Shown here piece by piece: positions 8,346 through 17,145 of a stretch of 64,000 nucleotides of DNA. Position 1 is the stretch's first letter. Each line of letters begins with the position of its first letter. The DNA is taken from contig CAWGNK010000010.1 in NCBI GenBank assembly GCA_963823945.1, forward strand, positions 4,264 to 68,263. Reading direction: 5' to 3'. A model generated the notes under the pieces. It worked only from the letters and a program-made list of their open reading frames with translations. It made no database searches and was not told the DNA's origin. This DNA is from Bog-793 sp963823945 (GTDB taxonomy: Bacteria > Actinomycetota > Acidimicrobiia > Acidimicrobiales > Bog-793). A program made the translations under genes and the position numbers.

Positions 8346-9755
8346 TCATGAACCGCGCAGACGCACCCGGAGCTTCATCGGTGTCGGCCCGAGCTCGAAG
8401 CGCTCGCGCAGCGACCGCTCCACGTACCGGAGATACCCCTGTTGCAGCCGCCGGCTGGCGAAGATCGTCACGGTCGGCGGGTCGACCGCCCCCTGCACGG
8501 CGTAGAGGATCCGCGATCCGGCGGGCGCCTGCGCCGACTGGATCGCCCGCATCGCCTCGTTGAGGGCCGGCGTCGGGATCCGCCGGTGGTAGGCGTCGAT
8601 CGCGCTGCGCAGCGCCGGGAGGAGCCGGTGCACCCCCCGTCCGGTGAGGGCGGAGAGCCGCAGAACCGGCGCGTAGGCGAGGAACCCGAGCCGGTCGGCG
8701 ACGTCGGCGGCCACGACGAGCCGCTGCTCGGTCGAGAGCAGGTCCCACTTGTTCAGCACCAGCACGATCGGGTTGCCGGCAGCGTCAATTCGCTCGGCGA
8801 GCCGCTGGTCCTGGTGCGTCACCCCGCTGCTGGCGTCGATCACAAGGAGCGCGAGGTCGCTGCGGTCGATGGCCGCCAGCGAGCGGACGAGGGAGAAGTA
8901 CTCGGTGCCCTCGTCGATCCGGGACTTGCGCCGCAACCCCGCCGTGTCGATGAACCGGATCCGTCCCTCGTCGGTCTCGACGACCGTGTCGATCGCGTCC
9001 CTGGTCGTGCCCGGCACGTCGTGGACGACGACCCGCTCGTCGCCGGCCAGGCGGTTGAGAAGCGTCGACTTGCCGACGTTCGGCCGCCCGACGATCGTCA
9101 CCGAGGCGACCACACTGACCTCGTCGGATAAGGCCGTGGCCTCGTCGTTTGGCAGGCGATCCGACCCGTGCCCGGCTCCGTCGCCCGGCGTCCGAGCAGG
9201 AAACCGCGCCACGACGAGGTCGAGCAGGTCCCCGACGCCGCGCCCGTGCAGGGCCGAAATGGGCACCGGCTCGCCGAGTCCCAGGCGCGCGAGCTCCCAC
9301 GCCGCCGCCTCCTGGGCGGCGGAGTCGACCTTGTTGGCGACGACGAGCACGACGCGCCCGGTCTTGCGCACGAGCTCGGCGACGTCATCGTCTTCGGCGG
9401 TGATCCCGGTCGTCGCGTCGACCACGAGCAGCACCACGTCGGCCTGGTCGATCGCGCGCCGTGCTTGCCCGCTCACCAGCATGTCCAGCGCCCCGCCCCG
9501 GGTCACGACCCCGCCGGTGTCGATGACGACGAAGTCCCGGCCGGTCCACGATGTCTCGAGCTCGAGCCGGTCCCGGGTCACACCCGGCCGCTCCTCGACG
9601 ATGGCGGCGCGACGTCCCACGATCCGGTTGACGAGCGTCGACTTGCCGACGTTCGGCCGCCCGGCGACGACGACGACCGGCAGCCCGCCGGTGTCACCCC
9701 TGCCCCGGGCCCCGGCACCGCCCGTGTGCGCCGGACCGGCCGGCCCGCGGTTCAT
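8346..9755 (-). CDS. der: ribosome biogenesis GTPase Der (EngA)
   Basis: 469 residues from an ATG that overlaps the stop of the DUF512 gene (ATGA at 9752-9755). Two tandem Era-like GTPase domains are present: P-loop GRPNVGKST near residue 30 and again near 215 (GRPNVGKSTLLNRL), with DTGG and DTAG switch-II motifs, NKVD and NKWD G4 motifs, and a C-terminal KH-like domain ending in LRVRLRGS. Der binds the 50S precursor and is needed for its late assembly. The linker between the two G domains is Asp/Gly-rich. In many actinobacteria Der follows or is fused to cytidylate kinase; here cmk is about 4 kb away and fused to something else. Confidence 0.96.
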   Translation of the reverse strand: MNRGPAGPAHTGGAGARGRGDTGGLPVVVVAGRPNVGKSTLVNRIVGRRAAIVEERPGVTRDRLELETSWTGRDFVVIDTGGVVTRGGALDMLVSGQARRAIDQADVVLLVVDATTGITAEDDDVAELVRKTGRVVLVVANKVDSAAQEAAAWELARLGLGEPVPISALHGRGVGDLLDLVVARFPARTPGDGAGHGSDRLPNDEATALSDEVSVVASVTIVGRPNVGKSTLLNRLAGDERVVVHDVPGTTRDAIDTVVETDEGRIRFIDTAGLRRKSRIDEGTEYFSLVRSLAAIDRSDLALLVIDASSGVTHQDQRLAERIDAAGNPIVLVLNKWDLLSTEQRLVVAADVADRLGFLAYAPVLRLSALTGRGVHRLLPALRSAIDAYHRRIPTPALNEAMRAIQSAQAPAGSRILYAVQGAVDPPTVTIFASRRLQQGYLRYVERSLRERFELGPTPMKLRVRLRGS

Positions 9756-11164
9756 CGCGCCCCCCGGGCCGCGCCGGCCGCGGCCCGCCGTCGCGGGCGA
9801 CCCGTGAGCGCCCGGTAGAGCGAGCCCCCGTCCTCGGCGACAAATTCCACCGCACGCGGAAGCTCCTCGGGCCGGCCTCCGTCGAGGAACCGGCCGTTCG
9901 ACAGGCACACCTCGGGCACAAGGATCCGCCTGCCGGCCGGCACCGAGGCCGCGCCGCGGGCGAGGTCGGCGAAGGTGAGCAACCCTGCGACGGCGATGTT
10001 CCCCCCGAAGAACGTGTTCTCCACGGCGACCGTCTCCACGTCGGCGAACCCTGCCGCGTCGAGCACCGGCCGCAGGACCCGGCTCCCGTAGGCGCCGGTG
10101 AGGATCGTCGCCGGGCCGGCTCCGCAAGTCGGACCCCCTCCCCCGCCGTCACCGGTCGCCGCCGTGCGCGCCGCCCGGTAGCCGAGGGCGGGGGTGCCGT
10201 CGACGGAGCGGAAGAAACCGCCGGCCCCGGGGGGACGCCGGCCGGTGGCCCCACCGAAGGCCTCGGCGAAGGCGGCCGCCATCCCGATCCCGTTCTCGTG
10301 CTGCGCGAAACCCTCGTAGCAGGCGGGCTCGGGGAAGGCGCGCCCGGCGAGCAGGTAGTACTCGTCCGCCGCGAAGACGAGCCGGCGCCCGAGCGTGGCG
10401 GCGAACCGCCCCTGCCACTGCTCGACGCGGTCGACGACCGCCGCCGCCTCGGCGGGCGTGTGGGCGCGCATCGACTGCTCGTGCGAGAAGCAGCTCACAC
10501 CGAGGGGAACCACGCCGACCGTGGCGAGGCGGGCGAAACGCTCGAGGATCCCGGCCAGCGTGTCGGCGAGGACGGCGCCGTCGTTCACGCCCGGGCAGAC
10601 GACGATCTGGCCGTGGACCTCGATCCCGTGGTCCAGCAGGCGCGCCAGCCAGCGCAGGCTCGTCGCCCCGCGGCGGTTCCGCAGCATCGCCGCCCGGACG
10701 GTGGGGTCGGTGGCGTGGATCGACACGTACAGCGGCGAGAGCCGCTCGGTGACGACCCGCTCCAGGTCGAGCTCGGTGAACCGCGTCAACGTCGTGAAGT
10801 TCCCGTAGAGGAACGAGAGGCGGTAGTCGTCGTCTTTCAGGTAAAGGCTGCGTCGCATCCCGCGGGGCAGCTGGTGGATGAAGCAGAAGACGCAGTGGTT
10901 GTCGCACGTCGTCACGCGGTCGAAGATCGCCGCCGAGAGGGAGATGCCGAGCAGCTCGCCGGCGTGCTTCTCGACGACCACCTCCCGGACGCCACCGGCC
11001 CGGCCGAGCTCGAGGGTGACGACGGCGTCGTCGGCGGCGAGGTGGTAGTCGATCACGTCCCGCAAGCGGTTGCCGTTGACCGACCGGATCTCGTCGCCGG
11101 CCCTGACCCCGGCCGTCTCCGCCGGAGATCCGGGCGCGACCCCCTCGACCTGCGGAAACGCCAT
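9752..11164 (-). CDS. DUF512 family PDZ-radical SAM protein
   Basis: 470 residues. The N-terminus is a PDZ-like domain (about 1-65, with GSPAETAGVRAGDEI). A radical-SAM core follows, with the CX3CX2C cluster motif CDNHCVFCF near residue 92. The C-terminal half is the DUF512 domain, ending in conserved NGRFLDGG. The family is widespread in actinobacteria and Firmicutes, commonly beside der as here, but its chemistry is not established. The spacer (39 bases) to the divergent ispH gene should carry both promoters. The 4-base overlap with der means coupled translation. Confidence 0.9.
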   Translation of the reverse strand: MAFPQVEGVAPGSPAETAGVRAGDEIRSVNGNRLRDVIDYHLAADDAVVTLELGRAGGVREVVVEKHAGELLGISLSAAIFDRVTTCDNHCVFCFIHQLPRGMRRSLYLKDDDYRLSFLYGNFTTLTRFTELDLERVVTERLSPLYVSIHATDPTVRAAMLRNRRGATSLRWLARLLDHGIEVHGQIVVCPGVNDGAVLADTLAGILERFARLATVGVVPLGVSCFSHEQSMRAHTPAEAAAVVDRVEQWQGRFAATLGRRLVFAADEYYLLAGRAFPEPACYEGFAQHENGIGMAAAFAEAFGGATGRRPPGAGGFFRSVDGTPALGYRAARTAATGDGGGGGPTCGAGPATILTGAYGSRVLRPVLDAAGFADVETVAVENTFFGGNIAVAGLLTFADLARGAASVPAGRRILVPEVCLSNGRFLDGGRPEELPRAVEFVAEDGGSLYRALTGRPRRRAAAGAARGAR

Positions 11165-11203
11165 TGTCCAAGCCTACCTGGCAGGCTCGCTAGCCTGAGC
11201 GGC

Positions 11204-12250
11204 GTGGACGTCGACCGCGTGCTGCTGGCCGAGCCGCGCGGTTTTTGTGCCGGGGTCGAGATGGCGATCAAGGCGCTCGCCTGGATGGTGCGGGTCTTCG
11301 AGCCGCCCGTCTACTGCTACCACGAGATCGTGCACAACCGCCTCGTCGTCGAGGAGTTCTCCCGCCAGGGGGTCATCTTCGTCGACCAAGTCGACGACGT
11401 CCCCCCCGGCGCACCCCTCATGCTCTCGGCCCACGGCTCGGCCCCCGAGGTCGAGGCGGCCGCCTCGGCGCACAACCGCCCGGTCGTGAACGCCGTCTGC
11501 CCCCTCGTCACCAAGGTCCACCACGAGCTGAAGGTCCGCGCCACCAAGGGCTACACCGTCGTCTACGTCGGCCACGCCGGCCACGAGGAGGCCATCGGGA
11601 CGATGGCCGTCGCGCCGGCGGCCGTGCGGCTCGTCGAGGCCGAGCGCGACGTCGACGACCTCGGTCCCGTCGACACCCCCGTGGCGCTGCTCGCCCAGAC
11701 GACGCTGCCGCACGACGAGTGGTCCGGCATCGCCGCCCGGGCCAAGGAGCGCTTTCCGGAGCTGTGGATGCCGGGGCGTTCGGACCTCTGCTACGCGACG
11801 ACGAACCGCCAGGCCGCGCTGCGGGCGATCGCCGGGCGCTGCGACGCCGTCATCGTCATCGGCTCCGCCAACTCGTCGAACACCGTCTCGCTCACCCACG
11901 TCGCCGCGGCGACGGGCTGCCGACGGGTGCTGCGCGTGAACGCGGCGGACGAGCTGCCCGATGACCTCACCGGCATCGTCGGCGTGACCGCCGGGGCGTC
12001 GGCCCCGGAGTGGCTCGTCGACGACGTCGTCCGCCGGCTGGCACCGCGGGCCGGTGTCGAGGTCGTCGCCTCGATCGACGAGGAGGAGTACTTCCCTCCC
12101 CCGCCGGAACTGCGCGACCTGCTCCGGGCGGTGTGGTCCGCCGCCCAGGTCGCGCTCGGTCGGCCGGCCGCCGGCCAGCCGCCGGCGGTCGAGGACCGCG
12201 AGGTCCCCGCGGCGCGCATGCTCACCGGGCGTGTCGCCGCCGGCGGCTGA
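11204..12250 (+). CDS. ispH: 4-hydroxy-3-methylbut-2-enyl diphosphate reductase
   Basis: 348 residues from GTG at 11204 (VDVDRVLLAEPRGFCAG); the open frame runs much further upstream but only as antisense to the DUF512 gene. The three cysteines that hold the iron-sulfur cluster are present in GFCAG, AVCPLVTKVH and SDLCYATTNRQ, with the conserved SxN motif in GSANSSNT and SAPEWLV near the end. The enzyme makes IPP and DMAPP in the last step of the MEP isoprenoid pathway. The C-terminal tail of about 40 residues after EEEYFPPPPEL is longer than usual and low in complexity. Confidence 0.97.
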   Translation: MDVDRVLLAEPRGFCAGVEMAIKALAWMVRVFEPPVYCYHEIVHNRLVVEEFSRQGVIFVDQVDDVPPGAPLMLSAHGSAPEVEAAASAHNRPVVNAVCPLVTKVHHELKVRATKGYTVVYVGHAGHEEAIGTMAVAPAAVRLVEAERDVDDLGPVDTPVALLAQTTLPHDEWSGIAARAKERFPELWMPGRSDLCYATTNRQAALRAIAGRCDAVIVIGSANSSNTVSLTHVAAATGCRRVLRVNAADELPDDLTGIVGVTAGASAPEWLVDDVVRRLAPRAGVEVVASIDEEEYFPPPPELRDLLRAVWSAAQVALGRPAAGQPPAVEDREVPAARMLTGRVAAGG

Positions 12251-12303
12251 CGCGGCCACTAGCCTGCCCGGCGACGCCCCCGAGAGCTGAAAGGCATCAC
12301 CCC

Positions 12304-13104
12304 ATGAACCCCCGAGAGATCCGCCGCCGCCGGGCGACCGACGAGCTCATCGATTCCGTCGCGCTCGCCGAGTTCCGGGCCGCCCACGGGGACCCCGCCT
12401 TCGCCCAGATCGTCGTCGTCGCCGCCGCCTACCACGAGGCCGAGAACATCGGCCGGGTCTGCGACGCCCTCCCCGCCGAGCTGTGCGGCGAGCCGATCTC
12501 GTTCCTCGTCGTCGTCGACGGCGAGGAGGACGGCACAGCCGAGATCGTGCGCAAGTCGGGCCACTACGCCATCGTCGCCCCGGTGAACCGCGGCCAGGGC
12601 GCGGCCCTCCGGCTCGGCTACCGGGTCGCGGCCGAGCACGGGGCCCGCTACCTCGTGACCGCCGACGCCGACGGCCAGACGGACCCCGCGGACCTCGCCG
12701 TCGTGCTCGCGCCGGTTCTCGCCGGCGAGGCCGACCTCGTCACGGGGTCGCGCCGGCTCGGCCGCACCGAGTCGGCCGACCTGGTGCGCAACTTCGGGAT
12801 CGTGTTCTTCTCGGTCGTCATCACGAGGCTCACGGGGACCAAGGTGACCGACGTCGCCAACCCGATCCGGGCCATGCGGGCGGACCTCGCGGAGCGCCTC
12901 ACCCTCGCCGAGCCGCAGTACCAGTCGTCCGAGCTGCTCATCGGGGCGCTGATGGGCGGGGCGCGCTACGCCGAGCGCCCGGTGACGATGCTCGCGCGGG
13001 CGTCGGGCCACTCGAAAAAGGGCGGCAACCTCGTCTACGGCTACCGCTTCACCCGCGTGCTCGTCCGCACCTGGTGGCGGGAGAGGCGGGCCCGCCGCTC
13101 CTAG
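12304..13104 (+). CDS. family 2 glycosyltransferase
   Basis: 266 residues from ATG at 12304, with AAAGG about 9 bases upstream. A GT-A fold domain begins near residue 38 (VVVAAAYHEAENIG) with the acidic motif VVDGEEDG and the DXD-type TADADGQTDP near 122. This is the layout of DPM1/DPMS-like polyprenyl-phosphate sugar transferases, though no C-terminal membrane segments are seen. Donor and acceptor are unknown. Its TAG stop overlaps the stop of the convergent epimerase gene in a shared CTAG, and the two may act in the same envelope-sugar pathway even though they are transcribed towards each other. Confidence 0.85.
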   Translation: MNPREIRRRRATDELIDSVALAEFRAAHGDPAFAQIVVVAAAYHEAENIGRVCDALPAELCGEPISFLVVVDGEEDGTAEIVRKSGHYAIVAPVNRGQGAALRLGYRVAAEHGARYLVTADADGQTDPADLAVVLAPVLAGEADLVTGSRRLGRTESADLVRNFGIVFFSVVITRLTGTKVTDVANPIRAMRADLAERLTLAEPQYQSSELLIGALMGGARYAERPVTMLARASGHSKKGGNLVYGYRFTRVLVRTWWRERRARRS

Positions 13105-14009
13105 GCCGGCGTGCTGGGGCCGTTCCGGCGGAAGTCCTCCCAGGTCGCCGCGAGCCCCGAGTCGAGCTCGAAGCTCGGCGCGAAGCCGAGGCTTCTGGCG
13201 TGGCTCGTGTCGACGACGACCGCCGGCATCTCGCCGGGCTTGGCGGGCACGTGCTCGGCCGCGATCTCGACCCCGGTGACCGCCCGGGCCGTCTGCCACA
13301 GCTCGTTCATCGAGACCGACTTGCCCCCGCCGATCGTCAGCGTGTCGGGGGCGGGAAGCGCCAGGCCGAGCTCGATCGAGGAGACGACGTCGGTGACGTA
13401 GACGTAGTCGCGCCTCTGCTCGCCGTCGCCGTAGATCTGGATCGCGCCACCTCCCAGCGCGCAGCGCATCAGCCGCGCGACGACGCTGTCCTTGGTCTGC
13501 ATGCCGGCGCCGTAGACGTTGGTGAAGCGCAGGGCGACGGTGCTCATCTGGTAGCTCGCCGCGTAGGCGCACAGCAGCATCTCGGCCGCCGCCTTCGTCG
13601 CGCCGTACGGCGTGAGGGGGCGCGGCAGCACGGCCTCGTCGATCGTGACGCTTCCCACGTTGCCAGCGACGGCGTTCGTCGAGGCGAAGACGAAGCGCCC
13701 GACGCCGAGCTCCCGGCAGCGCTCGAGGAGCAGCTCCGTGGCGTCGACGTTCGTCTGGAAGACGGCGTGCGGGTCCTTGGCGGACAGCAGCACCGAGGTG
13801 ATCGCCGCCAGGTGGACGACGCTGTCCGTGCCCGGGGTGACGGCACGGGCGACGACTTCGGGATCACGCAGGTCGCCGACGACGCAGGCGACCTCGGACG
13901 ACGGGAAGGGCTTCAGGTCGACGACGACGACCTCGTCGCCGCGAGCGGCAAGACGGCTGACGACGTGGCGTCCGATGAACCCGGAACCTCCTGTCACGAC
14001 GACGTGCAC
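13101..14009 (-). CDS. NAD-dependent sugar epimerase/dehydratase
   Basis: 302 residues, an extended short-chain dehydrogenase/reductase. The Rossmann dinucleotide motif TGGSGFIG is at residues 6-13, HLAA lies near 68, and the catalytic YxxxK is YGATKAAAE near 135, with the upstream Ser/Thr in FASTNAVAG. Length and motifs suit UDP-glucose 4-epimerase/GDP-mannose dehydratase-like enzymes acting on nucleotide sugars; the exact substrate is not determinable. The C-terminus is complete. It follows the cmk-plsC gene direction after a 46-base gap but is upstream of nothing else, so it is likely monocistronic. Confidence 0.88.
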   Translation of the reverse strand: MHVVVTGGSGFIGRHVVSRLAARGDEVVVVDLKPFPSSEVACVVGDLRDPEVVARAVTPGTDSVVHLAAITSVLLSAKDPHAVFQTNVDATELLLERCRELGVGRFVFASTNAVAGNVGSVTIDEAVLPRPLTPYGATKAAAEMLLCAYAASYQMSTVALRFTNVYGAGMQTKDSVVARLMRCALGGGAIQIYGDGEQRRDYVYVTDVVSSIELGLALPAPDTLTIGGGKSVSMNELWQTARAVTGVEIAAEHVPAKPGEMPAVVVDTSHARSLGFAPSFELDSGLAATWEDFRRNGPSTPA

Positions 14010-14055
14010 GGCGTCTCCTTTCGGTCGGCAACCACCGGGGGATCGGGGCGAGACG

Positions 14056-15408
14056 CTAGCGGCCGGCGACGATGGCCGCGGCTTGGTCGCTCAGTTGCTG
14101 GATGGCGCGGCGCAGCTCGCCGGTGAGGGCGTGGACCGCGGAGCGCGGGACCCGGGAACGGCCCTCGCCGGCGTGGTGCTCGACCCCGGTCATGATCGGC
14201 TCGCCGACCACGCAGGCGACCCGGGCGAACCGCGGGCGGACCTTGCCCCGCGGCAGCGCCGCGTCCGTGCCGGCGAGCCCGACGGGGACGAGCGGCACCC
14301 CGGCGCGCAGCGCCAGGTAGGCCGCCCCCTCGCGGGTCGGGCCGATCGTCGGACCCGTGTTGCGGGTCCCTTCGGGGAAGATGACGAGCGGCTCGCCGGC
14401 GATGAGGATCTGCAGGGCCCGGTTGAACGCCTCCCGGTCGGTCGCCTGCCGGTCGACGGGGAAGGCGCCGAGCGTCTCGATCAGCCAGTTGAACTGGCGG
14501 TTGACGAAGATCCCGGACTTCGCGATGAACCGCATCCGCCGCCTCGTGATGCGGGCGACCATCAGGAAGTCGATGTCGGAGCGGTGCAGCGGTGCGACGA
14601 GGAACGGCCCGGACCGGGGCAGGTTCTCGGCGCCGACGATCGGGCCGTGCATGAAGATGTGCCCCGCCGTCACCGCGATGCCCCGGCAGACGAAGTAGAA
14701 CCAGCGCACCCGGCGCGAGATCGGCCGCACCGGGCGGGGGCCCGCCTCCGGCGGGCTCGCCGCCTCGGCCCCCGCGAGGGCGGCGATCTCGTCGACGATC
14801 GACTCGATGGACCGCCCCGTCGAATCGATGACGACGGCGTCCTCGGCCGGGACGAGCGGCGAGACCTCCCGCATCGAGTCGAGCCGGTCGCGGGCCCCGA
14901 TCTCCGCCGCGACCACGGCAACGTCGCGCGGGCCCGTCGGCGTGGCCTGGTCGGCCGCCCGGCGGCGGGCGCGCTCGGCCGGTGTCGCCGTCAAGAAGAC
15001 CTTCACCGGCGCGTCCGGGATGACGACCGTGCCGATGTCCCGCCCCTCGAGCACACCCGAGTGGTGCGTCGCGACCCAGGCGCGCTGGCGGGCGACCAGG
15101 GCGCGGCGCACCGCGGCCAGCGCCGAGACGGCGCTCACCGCGGCGTCGACCTCGGGCGAGCGGATCGCCCCGGTGACGTCCTCGCCGTCGACGGTCACGC
15201 GCTCGGCGACGGTGAGGTGGAGGTCGCGGGCGAGCTCGCCAAGGCGTACCTCGTCGTCGGTCGCGATCCCGCGCTGCAGTGCGCACCAGGTCACGGCGCG
15301 GTACATCGCCCCGGTGTCGAGACGCTCCACGCCGAGCCTGGCGGCGAGCGCCGCCGCCACCGAGGACTTGCCGGCGCCACCCGGCCCGTCGATCGCGATC
15401 AGCGGCAC
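14056..15408 (-). CDS. cmk: cytidylate kinase fused to lysophosphatidate acyltransferase
   Basis: 450 residues from GTG at 15408, overlapping the aroA stop by 10 bases. Residues about 1-222 are cytidylate kinase: P-loop DGPGGAGKSS, DTGAMYR, and EGRDIGTVV, which phosphorylate CMP/dCMP. Residues about 235-450 are a PlsC-type acyltransferase with the HX4D motif HRSDID near 285 and FPEGTRN near 350, expected to make phosphatidic acid at the membrane. The frame is continuous through the Ala/Pro-rich linker, so this is a real fusion and not two adjacent genes. Actinobacterial Cmk is better known fused to Der, which makes this pairing noteworthy. Confidence 0.93.
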   Translation of the reverse strand: MPLIAIDGPGGAGKSSVAAALAARLGVERLDTGAMYRAVTWCALQRGIATDDEVRLGELARDLHLTVAERVTVDGEDVTGAIRSPEVDAAVSAVSALAAVRRALVARQRAWVATHHSGVLEGRDIGTVVIPDAPVKVFLTATPAERARRRAADQATPTGPRDVAVVAAEIGARDRLDSMREVSPLVPAEDAVVIDSTGRSIESIVDEIAALAGAEAASPPEAGPRPVRPISRRVRWFYFVCRGIAVTAGHIFMHGPIVGAENLPRSGPFLVAPLHRSDIDFLMVARITRRRMRFIAKSGIFVNRQFNWLIETLGAFPVDRQATDREAFNRALQILIAGEPLVIFPEGTRNTGPTIGPTREGAAYLALRAGVPLVPVGLAGTDAALPRGKVRPRFARVACVVGEPIMTGVEHHAGEGRSRVPRSAVHALTGELRRAIQQLSDQAAAIVAGR

Positions 15409-16682
15409 GCCAGGCTCCTCAGGTCGTCGATGAATCCGGGCCACGACACCGCCGCGGCCCCGAACTCCTCGATTCGTACCGCACCGGACGGGCCGAGCCC
15501 CGCCACCGCCAGCGCCATCGCCACCCGATGGTCCCCGTGGGAGTGCACCGTGCCCTGCGGCGCGCACCCGCCCCGGATCACGAGGCCGTCGGGGAGCTCC
15601 TCGACGCGGACGCCGAGGGCGGCCAGCTCGGCGGCCATCGTCGCGATGCGGTCGCTCTCTTTCACCCGCAGCTCGCCGGCGCCGCGGATCGTCGTCACCC
15701 CGTCGGCGAAGGCCGCCGCCACGGCCAGCACCGGCAGCTCGTCGATGAGCGAGGGGATCTCGTCGCCCTCGATCGCCGTCGCGCCGAGCGCGGCGTGGCG
15801 CACGATCAGGTCCCCGGTCGTCGCGTCCCGCGGGACGACCTCGATCGCCGCCCCCATCCTTTGCAGCACCGCGACGAAGCCGCAACGGCCCGGGCCGGTG
15901 TAGACGTGCTCGATGCGCACCTCGCTGCCGGCCACGAGCGTCGCCGCGACGGCGATGAACGCCGCCTGCGACGGATCGCCGGGGACGTCGACCTCGAAGG
16001 GCACGAGGCTGCTGCGCCGCAGTCGCACCGCGTAGCCGGCGGCGCCGTCGTCGACCTCCATCGCCGCGCCACAGCGCGCCAGCAACTCCTCGCTGTGCCG
16101 CCGCGTCGGCACCGCCTCGCGCACGACGGTCTCCCCGTCGGCGTCGAGGCCCGCGAAGAGGATCGACCCCTTCACCTGGGCCGACGGCACCGGCAGCGTG
16201 TAGTCGATCCCGGTGAGGCGCGCGCCGTGCACCGTGAGGGGGGCGTGGAATGCGTCGTCGGCGCCCTCGATCGCCGCGCCCATCGCCCGCAGGGGCCGAA
16301 CGACGCGGTCCATCGGGCGGCGGCGCACCGAGGCGTCGCCGTCGAGGACGCACCGGAACGGCAGGGTCGCGCAGACCCCGGCGAGGAGCCGCACGGCGCT
16401 CCCGGAGTTGCCGAGGTCGATCGGCCTGTCCGGCTCGCGCAGGCGCTCCCGCCCGCCGACGACGCGGTCGGCGTCGAAATACACGCCGAGCGCCCCGAGG
16501 GCCGCCCGCGTCCGGGAGACGTCGCCGCCCCGGGGCAGGCCCCGCAGCCGCGACGTCCCCGACGCCAGCGCGGCACAGATCAGCGCACGATGGGCGATCG
16601 ACTTGTCCCCGGGTACCCGGACGACCCCGCGCAAAGGGCCCGACGCCGCGAAGCTCGCCGCCTCCGGTGGGGCGCCGCTCAT
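15399..16682 (-). CDS. aroA: 3-phosphoshikimate 1-carboxyvinyltransferase (EPSP synthase)
   Basis: 427 residues, normal length. Hallmarks are PGDKSIAHRA near residue 24, LGNSGSAVRLL near 91, the PEP-site segment RRRPMDRVVRPL near 120, RRHSEELL near 195, DELPVLAVAAAFA and KESDRIATMA near 345, and HGDHRVAMALAVA near the end. It joins shikimate-3-phosphate with PEP in the chorismate pathway. It follows aroH (chorismate mutase) by 79 bases and overlaps cmk-plsC, so the transcript couples aromatic synthesis with a general housekeeping gene, as is common in bacteria where aroA precedes cmk. Confidence 0.97.
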   Translation of the reverse strand: MSGAPPEAASFAASGPLRGVVRVPGDKSIAHRALICAALASGTSRLRGLPRGGDVSRTRAALGALGVYFDADRVVGGRERLREPDRPIDLGNSGSAVRLLAGVCATLPFRCVLDGDASVRRRPMDRVVRPLRAMGAAIEGADDAFHAPLTVHGARLTGIDYTLPVPSAQVKGSILFAGLDADGETVVREAVPTRRHSEELLARCGAAMEVDDGAAGYAVRLRRSSLVPFEVDVPGDPSQAAFIAVAATLVAGSEVRIEHVYTGPGRCGFVAVLQRMGAAIEVVPRDATTGDLIVRHAALGATAIEGDEIPSLIDELPVLAVAAAFADGVTTIRGAGELRVKESDRIATMAAELAALGVRVEELPDGLVIRGGCAPQGTVHSHGDHRVAMALAVAGLGPSGAVRIEEFGAAAVSWPGFIDDLRSLACR

Positions 16683-16761
16683 GCCCGGCGACCGTCAGGT
16701 CGCCCGGTGAGCCGCCTGCCGCGGGCCGGGATGGGGTGTCCAGCAGGCATCGCGGGCCTGC

Positions 16762-17133
16762 TCAACTGACGAGGTCGGGGCGGAGCGACGCCGCGCCTTC
16801 GAGGTAGACGTGCTGGATCTCATCGGCCGCCCGCGCCGTGTAGCAGTGGACGAGGACCCGGATACAGCGGGGCATCGCCCCCGCGACGTCCATCTCCCGG
16901 CAGCCGAGCAACGGCACGTCGGCGAATCCCGCCACCGCCCGCGCCGCCGTCGCCGGGTAGGCGGAGCGGACGTCGCCGGTGGCGGAGAAGACCGCGCTCA
17001 CGAGGTCTTCGGGCCGGAGCCCGTTGCGCTCGAGGATCGCGGTGACGAGCGCGCCGACGCGCTCGCGCACCTGGTCCTCGGTGTCGGCGTCGAGCGTCGT
17101 CGCGCCCCGGACCGCTCGCAGCACGACCGCCAT
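16762..17133 (-). CDS. aroH: chorismate mutase, AroH class
   Basis: 123 residues, the full size of the monofunctional AroH family (trimeric, alpha/beta barrel). Family marks are RAVRGATT near residue 7, where Arg binds chorismate, the FSATGDV strand near 49, PLLGCREMDV with its Cys/Arg near 75, and RVLVHCY near 92 plus HVYLEGA. It converts chorismate to prephenate, which the TyrA-PheA fusion far downstream at 40.3-42.6 kb would then use; that fusion has no recognisable mutase domain, so this gene is the likely source of its substrate. Confidence 0.95.
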   Translation of the reverse strand: MAVVLRAVRGATTLDADTEDQVRERVGALVTAILERNGLRPEDLVSAVFSATGDVRSAYPATAARAVAGFADVPLLGCREMDVAGAMPRCIRVLVHCYTARAADEIQHVYLEGAASLRPDLVS

Positions 17134-17145
17134 CGGCTCCGCAGC

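Noticed and set aside
10298..11203. Long plus frame continuing upstream of ispH
   Set aside because: It is antisense to the DUF512 gene and low-complexity; IspH homology begins at GTG 11204.
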